From Corynebacterium hindlerae (GTDB lineage: Bacteria; Actinomycetota; Actinomycetes; Mycobacteriales; Mycobacteriaceae), in NCBI RefSeq assembly GCF_014117265.1, contig NZ_CP059833.1, positions 1,333,069-1,397,068 on the forward strand: DNA of 64,000 nt, given 5' to 3'. The position numbers and the translations under genes are program-made. The notes beneath the pieces were generated by a model. It was not told the DNA's origin. It ran no database searches and saw only the letters and a list, made by a program, of their open reading frames with translations. Of the stretch, positions 1 to 6,988 are shown piece by piece (positions within the stretch are counted from its first letter, which is position 1; each line of letters begins with the position of its first letter).

Positions 1-2
1 TG

Positions 3-140
3 CCCATTAATGATGCGATTGCCGCGTTCATGCTCACCAAGAATTTGATTAAGCCCGGCCAATCCGGTGGTTGGGCGCTCACAAAGTTCGGGCAAAACGT
101 CCGAAAGAACCAGTTGAACCAGTTGAAAGGAATGGACTAA
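3..140 (+). CDS. C-terminal end of a phage protein of unknown function (partial)
   Basis: The frame is open from the left edge of the window, so the start is missing; 45 residues and the stop are visible. The tail is rich in Lys, Asn and Gln and ends LNQLKGMD. I recognise no family. Its TAA shares one base with the ATG of the next gene, the first of a long run of start/stop overlaps that make the first 9.7 kb look like one rightward phage transcript. Confidence 0.6.
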   Translation, partial: PINDAIAAFMLTKNLIKPGQSGGWALTKFGQNVRKNQLNQLKGMD

Positions 141-268
141 TGGCCTGGGAAGAACCAGAAGAGATGGACAGGAATTTTTACCGCGACTTTGGGAAGAAGA
201 AGACGCGGACACGGATTCAGACCTCGCCTATGAGCTTAGGAAGGACGAACGATGAGCAAGCATTTTGA
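140..268 (+). CDS. Small acidic/basic phage protein, unknown function
   Basis: A 42-residue frame starting MAWEEPEEMDRNFY at the ATG that overlaps the previous stop (TAATG). An acidic first third is followed by a Lys/Arg-rich middle (GKKKTRTR). Its last 17 bases overlap the start of the repeat protein, so it is probably translationally coupled on both sides. No family is recognised. Confidence 0.5.
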   Translation: MAWEEPEEMDRNFYRDFGKKKTRTRIQTSPMSLGRTNDEQAF

Positions 269-911
269 ACTGACAGATGAGACGATCACGACGCATGGAA
301 GGATGTTGCGTCGGATTAGGGCTACACGCGACCTCTCTCAGCATTGTGTGAAGGCCGGTGATTTAGGGGGGTTTGTGGAGTCGGAGGATAATCTCGCCGG
401 TGACGCGTGGGTGTCCGGTGACGCGTGGGTGTCCGGTGACGCGTGGGTGTCCGGCAACGCGCGGGTGACCGGTGACGCGCAGGTGTCCGGCAACGCGCGG
501 GTGACCGGCAACGCGCGGGTGACCGGTGACGCGCAGGTGTCCGGCAACGCGCGGGTGACCGGCAACGCGCGGGTGACCGGCAACGCGCGGGTGACCGGTG
601 ACGCGCAGGTGACCGGCAACGCGCGGGTGACCGGTGACGCGCAGGTGACCAGCAGTAGGCACGTCCTGACTCTCTCCCCAATCGGGGCAGAAAACCAAAC
701 CGTCACGCTCTGCAAAACCACCACAGGGCACACCCTAAAAGTCGGATGCTGGACAGGCACAGCCGACACCCTCATGGAAGAAGTCGCCCGCAGACGCGAA
801 AAATACTGGGGCGACAACGAAACCCGAAACCAGCTCCTCACCAGCGAATACGAGTCAGTTCTTGTCCTGGTACAGAACCGGATCAAAGAATGGGAGATTG
901 AGAGTGTCTAA
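252..911 (+). CDS. Phage hexapeptide-repeat (beta-solenoid-like) protein
   Basis: This 219-residue protein has three parts. Residues 1-49 form an N-terminal domain. Residues 50-133 are 14 perfect six-residue units of the form G-(D/N)-A-(W/R/Q)-V-(S/T). Residues 134-219 are a C-terminal domain with VTLCKTTTGHTLKVGCWTGT. Alternating small and hydrophobic residues at a period of six suggest a left-handed beta-helix; comparable G(N/D)AxV arrays occur in other phage proteins of unknown role. The start at 252 lies inside the previous gene. The large frames on the opposite strand here only mirror the repeat. Function is unknown; a scaffold or binding surface is an inference from the fold. Confidence 0.75.
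   Translation: MSKHFELTDETITTHGRMLRRIRATRDLSQHCVKAGDLGGFVESEDNLAGDAWVSGDAWVSGDAWVSGNARVTGDAQVSGNARVTGNARVTGDAQVSGNARVTGNARVTGNARVTGDAQVTGNARVTGDAQVTSSRHVLTLSPIGAENQTVTLCKTTTGHTLKVGCWTGTADTLMEEVARRREKYWGDNETRNQLLTSEYESVLVLVQNRIKEWEIESV
399..650 (+). repeat. 14 tandem copies of an 18-bp coding repeat
   Basis: Fourteen head-to-tail 18-bp units (first unit GGTGACGCGTGGGTGTCC) fill this stretch exactly and encode the hexapeptides of the surrounding gene. Three unit types alternate: GDAWVS, GNARVT and GDAQV(S/T). The units are nearly identical at DNA level, including third bases, so copies have been gained or lost recently by slippage or recombination. Any number of units keeps the frame. Confidence 0.95.
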
Positions 912-1359
912 GCAAATCCTGATCGACGAAGAAATCCTGCGGGAATTGTTGTGGGAGAAACCCAGCGAATGGGCGAAGAAGGAGGCCCGTAAAGCACTCA
1001 CCCCACCACCCGCCGTCGGCACCAAATGCACCCACGAAAAATGGGGCAACGTGATCGTGCTTGATGTGCTGGATAACAGCATTGTCACCGTGTTTGCGAA
1101 AGACCGTAACCCGGAACTAATCACCCTGGACGTGTCCGAACTCAAGTTCCACCCCACCACGCTTTTCACCGTGTCCGAGTTTGAGGCCGCCCCTGAGGGC
1201 ACGATCGTGGACAATGCCAGCGCCATGATGCACCTACGAATGAAAGACTCAGGTTATTGGCTTTGTGACGACGAAGGGAACCTAAACACCAGCACAGAAA
1301 TGCCGAAATACGGCCCGTGGTACGTCATCCGATGGGGGCAAGGCAATGGCGTGGCGTAA
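904..1359 (+). CDS. Phage protein of unknown function
   Basis: A 151-residue protein beginning VSKQILIDEEILREL. I chose the GTG at 904 because GGGAG lies seven bases upstream and it gives the short overlap typical of this operon; the upstream ATG at 862 lies deep inside the previous gene. The centre (GTKCTHEKWGNVIVLDVLDNSIVTVFAKD) reads like a small beta-barrel. No family is recognised. It overlaps the next gene by 14 bases. Confidence 0.65.
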   Translation: MSKQILIDEEILRELLWEKPSEWAKKEARKALTPPPAVGTKCTHEKWGNVIVLDVLDNSIVTVFAKDRNPELITLDVSELKFHPTTLFTVSEFEAAPEGTIVDNASAMMHLRMKDSGYWLCDDEGNLNTSTEMPKYGPWYVIRWGQGNGVA

Positions 1360-1873
1360 AAGCAAAGCTATCCGTAAAGCGTGGATTAAAGACGGGCGCC
1401 CGTTTTACATCGGCTGGGGGGTGGTGGCCCGCCGTGGCCCGGTGTGGACACTGGAAGGTAAAGAACACATCGAAATCAATAAAATTTTTACCGAATTGGA
1501 AGGCAAACAGATGACACTCCCACCGCTGGAAGAGTTGAAGCAGCTGCAACAGCAGGCCACACCAGGGCCGTGGAGGTGCGACGGCGCGGGGTTCATCACC
1601 GCGTGCGACCATGAGGATGATGACCTCGCCACCCGCGTGATCGACATCAACCGCTACTGGGAAAACCAAGACTGTAACCGGCCCGTTGATTTTCAGCTCG
1701 CAGCCCTCGCCCCCGCCTTGTTGGCTGAGGTGATCCGCATGCGTGAGCGGGTAGCCGATGCGCGGGATATGGCCCGGCAACTGTCCGAAAACCCCACCAT
1801 CATGACCACCGAACAACACCTGTTCGCCGACATCGCCGACGAACTCGACGAAACCTTAGGAGAACACCAATGA
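1346..1873 (+). CDS. Phage protein with an ATPGPW (Ea22-like) motif
   Basis: A 175-residue protein. The first 55 residues are basic and aromatic (MAWRKSKAIRKAW). The rest starts with ELKQLQQQATPGPWRCDG and continues to FQLAALAPALLAEVIRMRERVADA. The ATPGPW signature followed by a helical tail listing residues in time-and-place style (LAALAPALLAEV) is common in phage Ead/Ea22-type early proteins of unknown function. The N-terminal part could be a separate domain. It overlaps the next gene as ATGA. Confidence 0.65.
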   Translation: MAWRKSKAIRKAWIKDGRPFYIGWGVVARRGPVWTLEGKEHIEINKIFTELEGKQMTLPPLEELKQLQQQATPGPWRCDGAGFITACDHEDDDLATRVIDINRYWENQDCNRPVDFQLAALAPALLAEVIRMRERVADARDMARQLSENPTIMTTEQHLFADIADELDETLGEHQ

Positions 1874-2454
1874 CCAACTTCATCACTGAACTGAAAAAAA
1901 TCAGCCCAGCCGTCCAAGCACTCTACAATGCAGCAGATTCGATGGACAATCTCGCCACACTCGACACCTGGCGTGGGAACTCACATGAAGAAATCCGCGG
2001 CTTGCTCACAGCACTAGCAGACGCAGCAAGCATCACCGCCGAAGCCCTCACCGGCGACCTAAGGGACTCATCACACATCAGCACCAACACATACCTGCCA
2101 GTGCTCGCGGGATCAACGGCAGCGCTCGCCCGGTTCTACACGGCAGCGGTGCGGGACGCTGCGGAAGCCACAAACCCCAAAATGCTCAAAGAACGGTTCG
2201 GGGAATCAAGCGACCTCAACGACTCGTGGCATTACTACGCTCACGTGGCGGCGTGCGCAGCGGTAGGCGTGTACCCCGATCTGTCCAACAAATTACGGAA
2301 CGCGGAGTTTCGGGCAAGGCGCAAGTACCGGGCCAAGGAGAATTACCGCGAATCCGCGCTGAAAGCAGAAAAGCAGGTCGAAGACCTCACGAAGGAAAAC
2401 CGCATGCTACGGGCGCTCATCGCCGGGCACGGCAAGAAGGAGAACCCCCAATGA
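1870..2454 (+). CDS. Helical phage protein of unknown function
   Basis: A 194-residue protein starting MTNFITELKKISPAVQAL. It is mostly Ala-rich helix and ends in a charged coiled-coil-like segment (residues about 155-185, including EKQVEDLTKENRMLRALI). No catalytic motif is visible. ATGA overlaps join it to both neighbours. Confidence 0.65.
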   Translation: MTNFITELKKISPAVQALYNAADSMDNLATLDTWRGNSHEEIRGLLTALADAASITAEALTGDLRDSSHISTNTYLPVLAGSTAALARFYTAAVRDAAEATNPKMLKERFGESSDLNDSWHYYAHVAACAAVGVYPDLSNKLRNAEFRARRKYRAKENYRESALKAEKQVEDLTKENRMLRALIAGHGKKENPQ

Positions 2455-2759
2455 CACCAGAACAAGCAGCCGACCTGCTGGAACGCCTGAAGCAGGCCAC
2501 CGCCATCAACGACCAGGTATACGCCGAAACGTACAACGCAATAATCCCCATGCTAGAAACCATCGCGGGCCTGGAATGGGAATACAGCTCCCAGAGGCTG
2601 GATATTTCCGGCGGGTGGGTGCAATTCACCCAATGGCACAAAAACCTCGCAGTAGTGGAACACGCGGCAAACCTGAAAGCACAAAACACCACAAAAGGTA
2701 AAACCCGGATCGTCCGCCGACTGGTCAGCAAACCACAGCCGATAGGAGACAACCAATGA
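2451..2759 (+). CDS. Small phage protein, unknown function
   Basis: A 102-residue protein starting MTPEQAADLLERLKQ at an ATG that overlaps the previous stop; GAAGGAGAA lies just upstream. The N-terminal half is helical, the centre is Trp-rich (GLEWEYSSQRLDISGGWVQFTQW) and the tail is basic. No family is recognised. Confidence 0.6.
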   Translation: MTPEQAADLLERLKQATAINDQVYAETYNAIIPMLETIAGLEWEYSSQRLDISGGWVQFTQWHKNLAVVEHAANLKAQNTTKGKTRIVRRLVSKPQPIGDNQ

Positions 2760-3127
2760 CCACTCATACCGAAGCGGTACTAGATTTTATCCCCGATATG
2801 GCGCAGGAACTACCCAGCCTCGTTTCAGGGGAGCCGACCACTGTAGACCGTCTCATGCTCGCAGCGTCGGTGTGCGGGTGGATTACCGACCTGCCAATGG
2901 ACGACGACCGCGAAGGCTGGCCGGTCAACACCAGCAGCGCCAGTGAAACGTCCATGATCTCGGCACTAACCACAGGCGATATTTTCATCTACAAGCACAA
3001 CCCAGACAGCGACACCGACCATTTCGCTATCGGGTTAGCTGATCTGCCAGCGGAAACATTGGCCGACCTCGGACGCGCCTTTATCAACGCAGCCATCGCC
3101 AAACACGAACAGGAGCGCACAGAATGA
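2756..3127 (+). CDS. Small acidic phage protein, unknown function
   Basis: A 123-residue acidic protein (MTTHTEAVLDFIPDMAQEL) linked by ATGA overlaps to both neighbours. It contains a stretch reading ISALTTGDIFIYKHNPDSDTD and ends in a charged helix. No domain is recognised. Confidence 0.6.
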   Translation: MTTHTEAVLDFIPDMAQELPSLVSGEPTTVDRLMLAASVCGWITDLPMDDDREGWPVNTSSASETSMISALTTGDIFIYKHNPDSDTDHFAIGLADLPAETLADLGRAFINAAIAKHEQERTE

Positions 3128-3495
3128 CTTACGCATGGAGAGTTGAGCGTGACCGCAACGCATACAGCGGCGAGCTGATGCCCGGGTGGGTAGTCAAGAG
3201 CCTGGAAGATGGGGCGCTCCCCTCATACAAAGTCTGGTGGACGCACGGGCACTTCGACACCTGGCAGCAAGCCATGGCAAAAGCTGATAAGGAGTCCCGC
3301 ACCAGAACCGTCACACTCCCAGCTGACCCACGCCACGCGGGCCGGTTCAGCCTCCGGGTCAAGCACCACGCATACGGCACCGTGATCAAAATCCAAAGCC
3401 TAAAAAGCACCCAAAACCTCGTAGTGATAAAGGAAGAAGCCGAAGCCCTCGCCCTCGCCCTACTCACACACGCAAAGGACAGTGGCAACAAATGA
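3124..3495 (+). CDS. Small phage protein, unknown function
   Basis: A 123-residue protein. Its N-terminal half is Trp-rich (MTYAWRVERDR, YKVWWTHGHFDTW) and ends in TWQQAMAKADKE, a layout often seen in short phage accessory proteins. Predicted strands are followed by a helical tail. It overlaps its neighbours as ATGA. Confidence 0.6.
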   Translation: MTYAWRVERDRNAYSGELMPGWVVKSLEDGALPSYKVWWTHGHFDTWQQAMAKADKESRTRTVTLPADPRHAGRFSLRVKHHAYGTVIKIQSLKSTQNLVVIKEEAEALALALLTHAKDSGNK

Positions 3496-3677
3496 CAAAC
3501 AACATCGGCACCATAAGACCTAAAGGCTGGGCGGGGGACGCGTGGGTAGTTGAACAATACAGCCAGGTTTTCGACATGTTCGTGCCGGTAGACGTGCTTT
3601 TCTTCAACCCAACCGCCGACTACCGCGACATGGACGGCTACCGCGTACGCCGGGCCACCGTCACAATGGAGGAATAA
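3492..3677 (+). CDS. Small phage protein, unknown function
   Basis: A 61-residue frame (MTNNIGTIRPKGWAGDAWVV). It overlaps the previous stop by four bases and ends TAATG with the next start, so it fits the operon pattern. No family is recognised. Confidence 0.5.
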   Translation: MTNNIGTIRPKGWAGDAWVVEQYSQVFDMFVPVDVLFFNPTADYRDMDGYRVRRATVTMEE

Positions 3678-3895
3678 TGAACAACTTAGAAAAAGCCGCC
3701 GAAAAATCCGCAACGCAATCCACAACCCAGGCCCACACCCCGATCATCTTCACCGACCAACACGGACGCGAACGATACGGGGCCGCCATGATCCGTGAAA
3801 ACAAAATGACCATCCGGCTCGCCGACTCACCCAGTGAAGCCGTTGAACTCGCGGAAATCATCAACCGGCAGACGCAATATGGCAGCCCAAAATAA
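3677..3895 (+). CDS. Small phage protein, unknown function
   Basis: A 72-residue frame (MNNLEKAAEKSATQSTTQ). AATGGAGGAAT supplies a strong ribosome binding site inside the end of the previous gene. A polar N-terminal third is followed by a compact strand/helix segment (TIRLADSPSEAVELAEII). No family is recognised. Confidence 0.55.
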   Translation: MNNLEKAAEKSATQSTTQAHTPIIFTDQHGRERYGAAMIRENKMTIRLADSPSEAVELAEIINRQTQYGSPK

Positions 3896-4085
3896 CCCCC
3901 TGAGCAGGCATAAACCACGGTTGTGCCCGCACCCGGAGAAACGGAAATTTTTAACCGCCCGGCAAGCAAAGAACTGTGCCCGCCGGGTCGCTAAATTAAA
4001 ACTCACCTTCGAACACCAAGTTGTTAAACAGCACCCATACCACTGCCAGTGTGGCATGTGGCACCTGGCGACGGTAAAGCATTAA
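3879..4085 (+). CDS. Small Cys/His-rich phage protein
   Basis: A 68-residue basic protein. The ATG at 3879 overlaps the previous gene by 17 bases. Cysteines and histidines near the start (CPHPEKRK), in the middle (KNCARR) and at the end (HPYHCQCGMWH) could bind one metal ion. The CxC/H pattern resembles short phage zinc-binding proteins, but no family can be named. Confidence 0.55.
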   Translation: MAAQNNPLSRHKPRLCPHPEKRKFLTARQAKNCARRVAKLKLTFEHQVVKQHPYHCQCGMWHLATVKH

Positions 4086-4129
4086 AACATTGCGCGCTGC
4101 GTCATATGAAGCATGGTATGCTGCATGAT

Positions 4130-4630
4130 ATGGCAAAACCCCAGCGTGCGCCATGCGAAAAAGTGTCATGGCATGTTGATCCCAGCCCCGAAACTATCGA
4201 TGACGCGATTGAGATGTGTCGGGGCTGCTTCATGCTGCGAGAGTGTGCCCGGCGCGCCCTGGTTGCCGGGTCGTCGCTGGATGGGTCGTGGATCCACCCG
4301 GCGAACGGGGTCGTGCAGGCCGGTGTGCTGTGCACGGATGACATGCAAACAGCTGAGGCGTTGGCTGAGATTGCGGGGATGGAAGTGCCAGCCTACCGGG
4401 ACAAACGCCCACGGTTCGCCCCACCCAGTGAGTGCGTCACCTGCAAGAAACCCATGGTCGTACGCCCACGTGACGGCACCGACACGCCACCTGGGTATGT
4501 GAATCACATGGCGCACGGTCAGTGTCAGGCGTGCTACGCGCGGAGGAAGCGCTTCCAACGCAGCCAGGAACGGCTACGGAAGCGGCGCGAAGAAGCCCGC
4601 AAGCGTGGTTGGGATAGGAGAACGAAGTGA
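4130..4630 (+). CDS. WhiB-like iron-sulfur regulator fused to a zinc-ribbon tail
   Basis: WhiB-family proteins are actinobacterial iron-sulfur transcription regulators and are often carried by their phages. From the ATG at 4130, Cys9, Cys30, Cys33 and Cys39 give the C-Xn-CX2CX5C cluster ligands (MCRGCFMLREC). The usual G(I/V)WGG turn is degenerate (ANGVVQAGV). A second part (residues about 100-165) has two CxxC pairs (SECVTCKK, GQCQACYARRKR) followed by a very basic Arg/Lys helix, so a zinc ribbon with a DNA-binding tail is likely. In-frame ATGs at 4106 and 4118 are alternatives; no clear binding site settles the start. Confidence 0.75.
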   Translation: MAKPQRAPCEKVSWHVDPSPETIDDAIEMCRGCFMLRECARRALVAGSSLDGSWIHPANGVVQAGVLCTDDMQTAEALAEIAGMEVPAYRDKRPRFAPPSECVTCKKPMVVRPRDGTDTPPGYVNHMAHGQCQACYARRKRFQRSQERLRKRREEARKRGWDRRTK

Positions 4631-5037
4631 GATACGTGCTCGAACTCCCATTCACGGCGCCACCACTATCTATGAATGATCGTGGCGCGTCGAAGGGTGC
4701 GGTGTTCGCTAAGGCAGCGAAGAACAGGGACATTTTCAACACTGTTTTGTTGCTGGCTAAGGCAGCGCGGTTGCCGAAGAACCTTGAAAAGGTTGCGGTG
4801 CAGCTCCACTACCTCCCGAAGGACAACAGGCGTCGTGACACCGACAACCTCACAGCGTCAGCGAAACCCATGTACGACGCTTTGAGCGCCGCTGGTACTG
4901 GCAAGCAAGCAGGCTACGGGTTGGTTCCCGACGACGACCACCTGCACATGGCGAAACCAGAACCAGTCATCCACCACCACCATAAAGGCCAACAACCACG
5001 AATGTGGCTCGAAATAACCACGGAGACACCACAATGA
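4627..5037 (+). CDS. RusA-type Holliday junction resolvase
   Basis: A 136-residue protein of normal RusA length. RusA dimers cut four-way DNA junctions in phage recombination and before packaging. The N terminus (LELPFTAPPLSMNDRG) matches the usual opening. The acidic active-site segment RRDTDNLTASAKPMYDAL is followed by the second acidic cluster VPDDDHLHMAK. The GTG at 4627 follows GGAGAACGAA and overlaps the WhiB gene by four bases. The end overlaps the next ATG. Confidence 0.85.
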   Translation: MRYVLELPFTAPPLSMNDRGASKGAVFAKAAKNRDIFNTVLLLAKAARLPKNLEKVAVQLHYLPKDNRRRDTDNLTASAKPMYDALSAAGTGKQAGYGLVPDDDHLHMAKPEPVIHHHHKGQQPRMWLEITTETPQ

Positions 5038-5348
5038 ACAACTACCCACTCCCCGACACAGTGCGCGCATTGTGCTCAAAGCACGGAATCACCGGCCCAG
5101 ATGCGACCACCATGCACCGATCATTCGTGAACGCGATCCTCACAGCGCCTGCCGATGACATCAACGCCCTCGGTTTCCGCTATCTAACGCCAGGTGGGAA
5201 CTACCTCGGCACTGTTGCCGTCATGCAGCAGATCAAGGGTGCCGCAGAAAAGATCGGGCGCGACGCGTACCTGGAAAAGGCAGCACCCGTGTTCGGCAGT
5301 GATGCAATCCGCCTTGTTGTTATCGCATTGGAGGAACCATGCGCATAA
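5034..5348 (+). CDS. Small phage protein, unknown function
   Basis: A 104-residue protein (MNNYPLPDTVRALCSKHG). The start at 5034 overlaps the resolvase stop. It looks helical and compact, with a Gly-rich turn in the centre (RYLTPGGNYLGTVAV). No family is recognised. Confidence 0.6.
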   Translation: MNNYPLPDTVRALCSKHGITGPDATTMHRSFVNAILTAPADDINALGFRYLTPGGNYLGTVAVMQQIKGAAEKIGRDAYLEKAAPVFGSDAIRLVVIALEEPCA

Positions 5349-5563
5349 CAGCGAAGCCCGTAGACGGCACCATCCACCTCACAATAGGCGGCAACACTTA
5401 CCGGCTCAGCAACGAGCACGCCATGAAACTTGCCGAACAACTCAGCACCGCCGTCACCAAAAACAGTGAGCCGGTCGAACGGTCGAAGTCGTGGCAGGAA
5501 TACCACGACGAACTACACGACCTAATGGACAGCATCTTTAAGAAACCAGGAGCACACCAATGA
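5339..5563 (+). CDS. Small phage protein, unknown function
   Basis: A 74-residue protein (MRITAKPVDGTIHLTIGG) preceded by GGAGGAACC. A short beta-rich start is followed by an amphipathic helix (SNEHAMKLAEQLSTAV), and the tail is charged. It overlaps both neighbours. No family is recognised. Confidence 0.55.
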   Translation: MRITAKPVDGTIHLTIGGNTYRLSNEHAMKLAEQLSTAVTKNSEPVERSKSWQEYHDELHDLMDSIFKKPGAHQ

Positions 5564-5745
5564 AACGCATTCTTGTAATTACAGCACTGGCATTCGCCGG
5601 GGCAACACTCACCGCATGCGGGGCACTCAACCCAACCGAAGGCCTCACCTCGGGAACCGTCCAGCTTCAAGACGGGCGACACGTCGAATGCGTCATCGTG
5701 CGAGCAGACGGTGGCCTGTCCTGCGATTGGGGGAACGCAAAGTGA
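5560..5745 (+). CDS. Small prophage lipoprotein
   Basis: A 61-residue protein with a lipoprotein signal: basic start (MKRIL), hydrophobic core and lipobox LTAC with Cys20. The mature part is about 40 residues and has two further cysteines (HVECVIV, LSCDWG) that could form a disulfide outside the membrane. The start overlaps the previous gene as ATGA and is preceded by AGGAG. Surface lipoproteins in prophages sometimes block superinfection; here that is an inference. Confidence 0.65.
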   Translation: MKRILVITALAFAGATLTACGALNPTEGLTSGTVQLQDGRHVECVIVRADGGLSCDWGNAK

Positions 5746-5828
5746 CCACCGCACCGAACTTCGATGACGAACCACAGCTCAGGTTGTGGATTGAGTGGGT
5801 CAAGGCGACTACACCGAACTGTCCGTGA
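5742..5828 (+). CDS. Very small phage frame (28 residues)
   Basis: A GTG-initiated frame, VTTAPNFDDEPQLRLWIEWV and eight more residues. It overlaps the lipoprotein stop by four bases and ends in GTGA with the next frame. Its position in the coupled series is the main support; it may serve to hand ribosomes on. Confidence 0.35.
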   Translation: MTTAPNFDDEPQLRLWIEWVKATTPNCP

Positions 5829-5986
5829 GCCGGGACGAATACTACGACCTCATGGAAGCCAGTGTGCGTGGCGCCTGGGTAGAACTCACCGTTGACACCA
5901 TCCTCGACGGCACCCTCACTTCCACCGCCTGCCACATCAACACACGCCTGATCCGCCAATTTCATGTGGAGGAACCAAATGTTTAA
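5825..5986 (+). CDS. Small phage protein, unknown function
   Basis: A 53-residue protein (VSRDEYYDLMEASVRGAWVE) with the GTG overlapping the previous stop. An upstream GTG at 5795 would add ten residues. The YYDLMEAS..AWVELTVD pattern looks like a small mixed fold. No family is recognised. Confidence 0.5.
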   Translation: MSRDEYYDLMEASVRGAWVELTVDTILDGTLTSTACHINTRLIRQFHVEEPNV

Positions 5987-6203
5987 ACGCAACCACCCAG
6001 CAGGCCGTGACCTTGTGAAGATCGAACGCCGCTTGCCGGGCCGCAAGTGGATGCGCGTGTTCTGGAACATCACCAACCCAGTAGAAGCGGAACGCAAACT
6101 CGCCGAAATCGACCAGATGCGCACCGCCGAACTGAAACAAGACCGCTTGAAAGAACCCTGGGAATTCCGCGTCACACCACTCAAGGAGACACAACCATGC
6201 TGA
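5979..6203 (+). CDS. Small basic phage protein, unknown function
   Basis: A 74-residue basic protein (MFKRNHPAGRDLVKIERRLP) preceded by GGAGGAACC. It contains a helical segment ITNPVEAERKLAEIDQMR. It overlaps both neighbours. No family is recognised. Confidence 0.55.
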   Translation: MFKRNHPAGRDLVKIERRLPGRKWMRVFWNITNPVEAERKLAEIDQMRTAELKQDRLKEPWEFRVTPLKETQPC

Positions 6204-6406
6204 AACGCCTCATCCTCAAATGGCTCGCCCCAGAAATCGCCAAAGCAACCCAAACCAACATGCGGGCACTCGCAGCGGTCACAGCAGCGCAAGTAAACAT
6301 CGAATACGCCCAAGCACGCCTTAATGAGGCCATGCGCAAAGCCAAGCAGTCCCAAATCTTCTCTGAAGAAGCACAAAGGCTCATGAACGAAGGGGAAAGC
6401 AAGTGA
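6197..6406 (+). CDS. Small helical phage protein
   Basis: A 69-residue, almost entirely helical protein (MLKRLILKWLAPEIAKATQT) with an amphipathic N terminus and an Ala/Gln-rich coiled-coil-like body. AAGGAGAC precedes the ATG at 6197. Membrane association through the N-terminal helix is possible. Confidence 0.55.
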   Translation: MLKRLILKWLAPEIAKATQTNMRALAAVTAAQVNIEYAQARLNEAMRKAKQSQIFSEEAQRLMNEGESK

Positions 6407-6672
6407 AGATCCTCGTTTGGTCGAAAACTGATATTGAGTGCCAGCAGTGCCGGATCACGAAGCACCAACTAAAAAAGCAACGCATCCCACATGAGGTGTT
6501 GATGCTCGCAGACCACCCGGACAAGGTGTCCGAGTTCAAGGATCGTCAACTGTTCGCAGCCCCGGTTGTGCAAGTGTTGGCCGATGGCGGTGCCGAACTG
6601 GACATTTGGTGCGGGCTGAGGCTGGAAAAGCTCGACAAGCTCGCCAGGGACTACCACGGGGCCGCCGTATGA
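6403..6672 (+). CDS. NrdH/glutaredoxin-like redox protein
   Basis: An 89-residue thioredoxin-fold protein with a CxxC site at residues 13-16 (ECQQCRITKHQL), the cis-Pro region (AAPVVQVL) and a C-terminal WCGLRLEKL in the place where NrdH has WSGFRP. NrdH proteins supply electrons to class Ib ribonucleotide reductase, so this gene would support dNTP supply during phage replication. No reductase gene is visible here; it could act with the host enzyme. The GTG start follows AAGGGGAAAG and overlaps the previous gene. Confidence 0.8.
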   Translation: MKILVWSKTDIECQQCRITKHQLKKQRIPHEVLMLADHPDKVSEFKDRQLFAAPVVQVLADGGAELDIWCGLRLEKLDKLARDYHGAAV

Positions 6673-6740
6673 TCGCCTTTGCCTTGTTTTCTACCGCTGC
6701 GTTAGTTGCTGGTGCTGTGCTCGCCTGGCAACTGGACTAA
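6669..6740 (+). CDS. 23-residue single-helix membrane peptide
   Basis: The frame MIAFALFSTAALVAGAVLAW plus QLD is one hydrophobic helix with no charged residue until the last position. ATG overlaps the NrdH stop as ATGA and the frame ends just before GGAGG of the next gene. A second 23-residue membrane peptide lies at 8341. Confidence 0.5.
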   Translation: MIAFALFSTAALVAGAVLAWQLD

Positions 6741-6751
6741 GGAGGCTGAAC

Positions 6752-6988
6752 TTGTCGCTTGCTGACGCGTTCACAAAGAGTGTTGAACCGCCAAAGCCCA
6801 GAGGTGGTGTGGTGGTGGCGTGGCTCGACTCACTGAACGATGAGGAATTCCGGGAGACGCTGCATAGGTATGCGTGTTCCGGTGGGGTGAAGCGTGACGC
6901 TTTCCGGTTCGCTGTCCAGCATGGGTATGAGGGGTCTGAGGCACAGTTTTGTAAGTATCTGTTGGAGGTTGAGAGGGGTGAGCGGTAG
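6752..6988 (+). CDS. Small phage protein beside a phosphoesterase
   Basis: A 78-residue helical protein starting at TTG 6752 behind GGAGGCTGAAC. It reads LADAFTKSVEPPKPRGG then WLDSLNDEEFRETLHRYA. The layout suggests a small adaptor or HTH-like protein; no family can be named. It overlaps the phosphoesterase start by one base (TAGTG). Confidence 0.6.
   Translation: MSLADAFTKSVEPPKPRGGVVVAWLDSLNDEEFRETLHRYACSGGVKRDAFRFAVQHGYEGSEAQFCKYLLEVERGER

Noticed and set aside
399-650. CRISPR-like array
   Set aside because: The 18-bp units follow directly with no spacers and are in frame within a gene.
322-886. Three long minus-strand frames opposite the hexapeptide repeat
   Set aside because: They only mirror the 18-bp repeat, which has no stop in several frames; none has a binding site or fits the operon.
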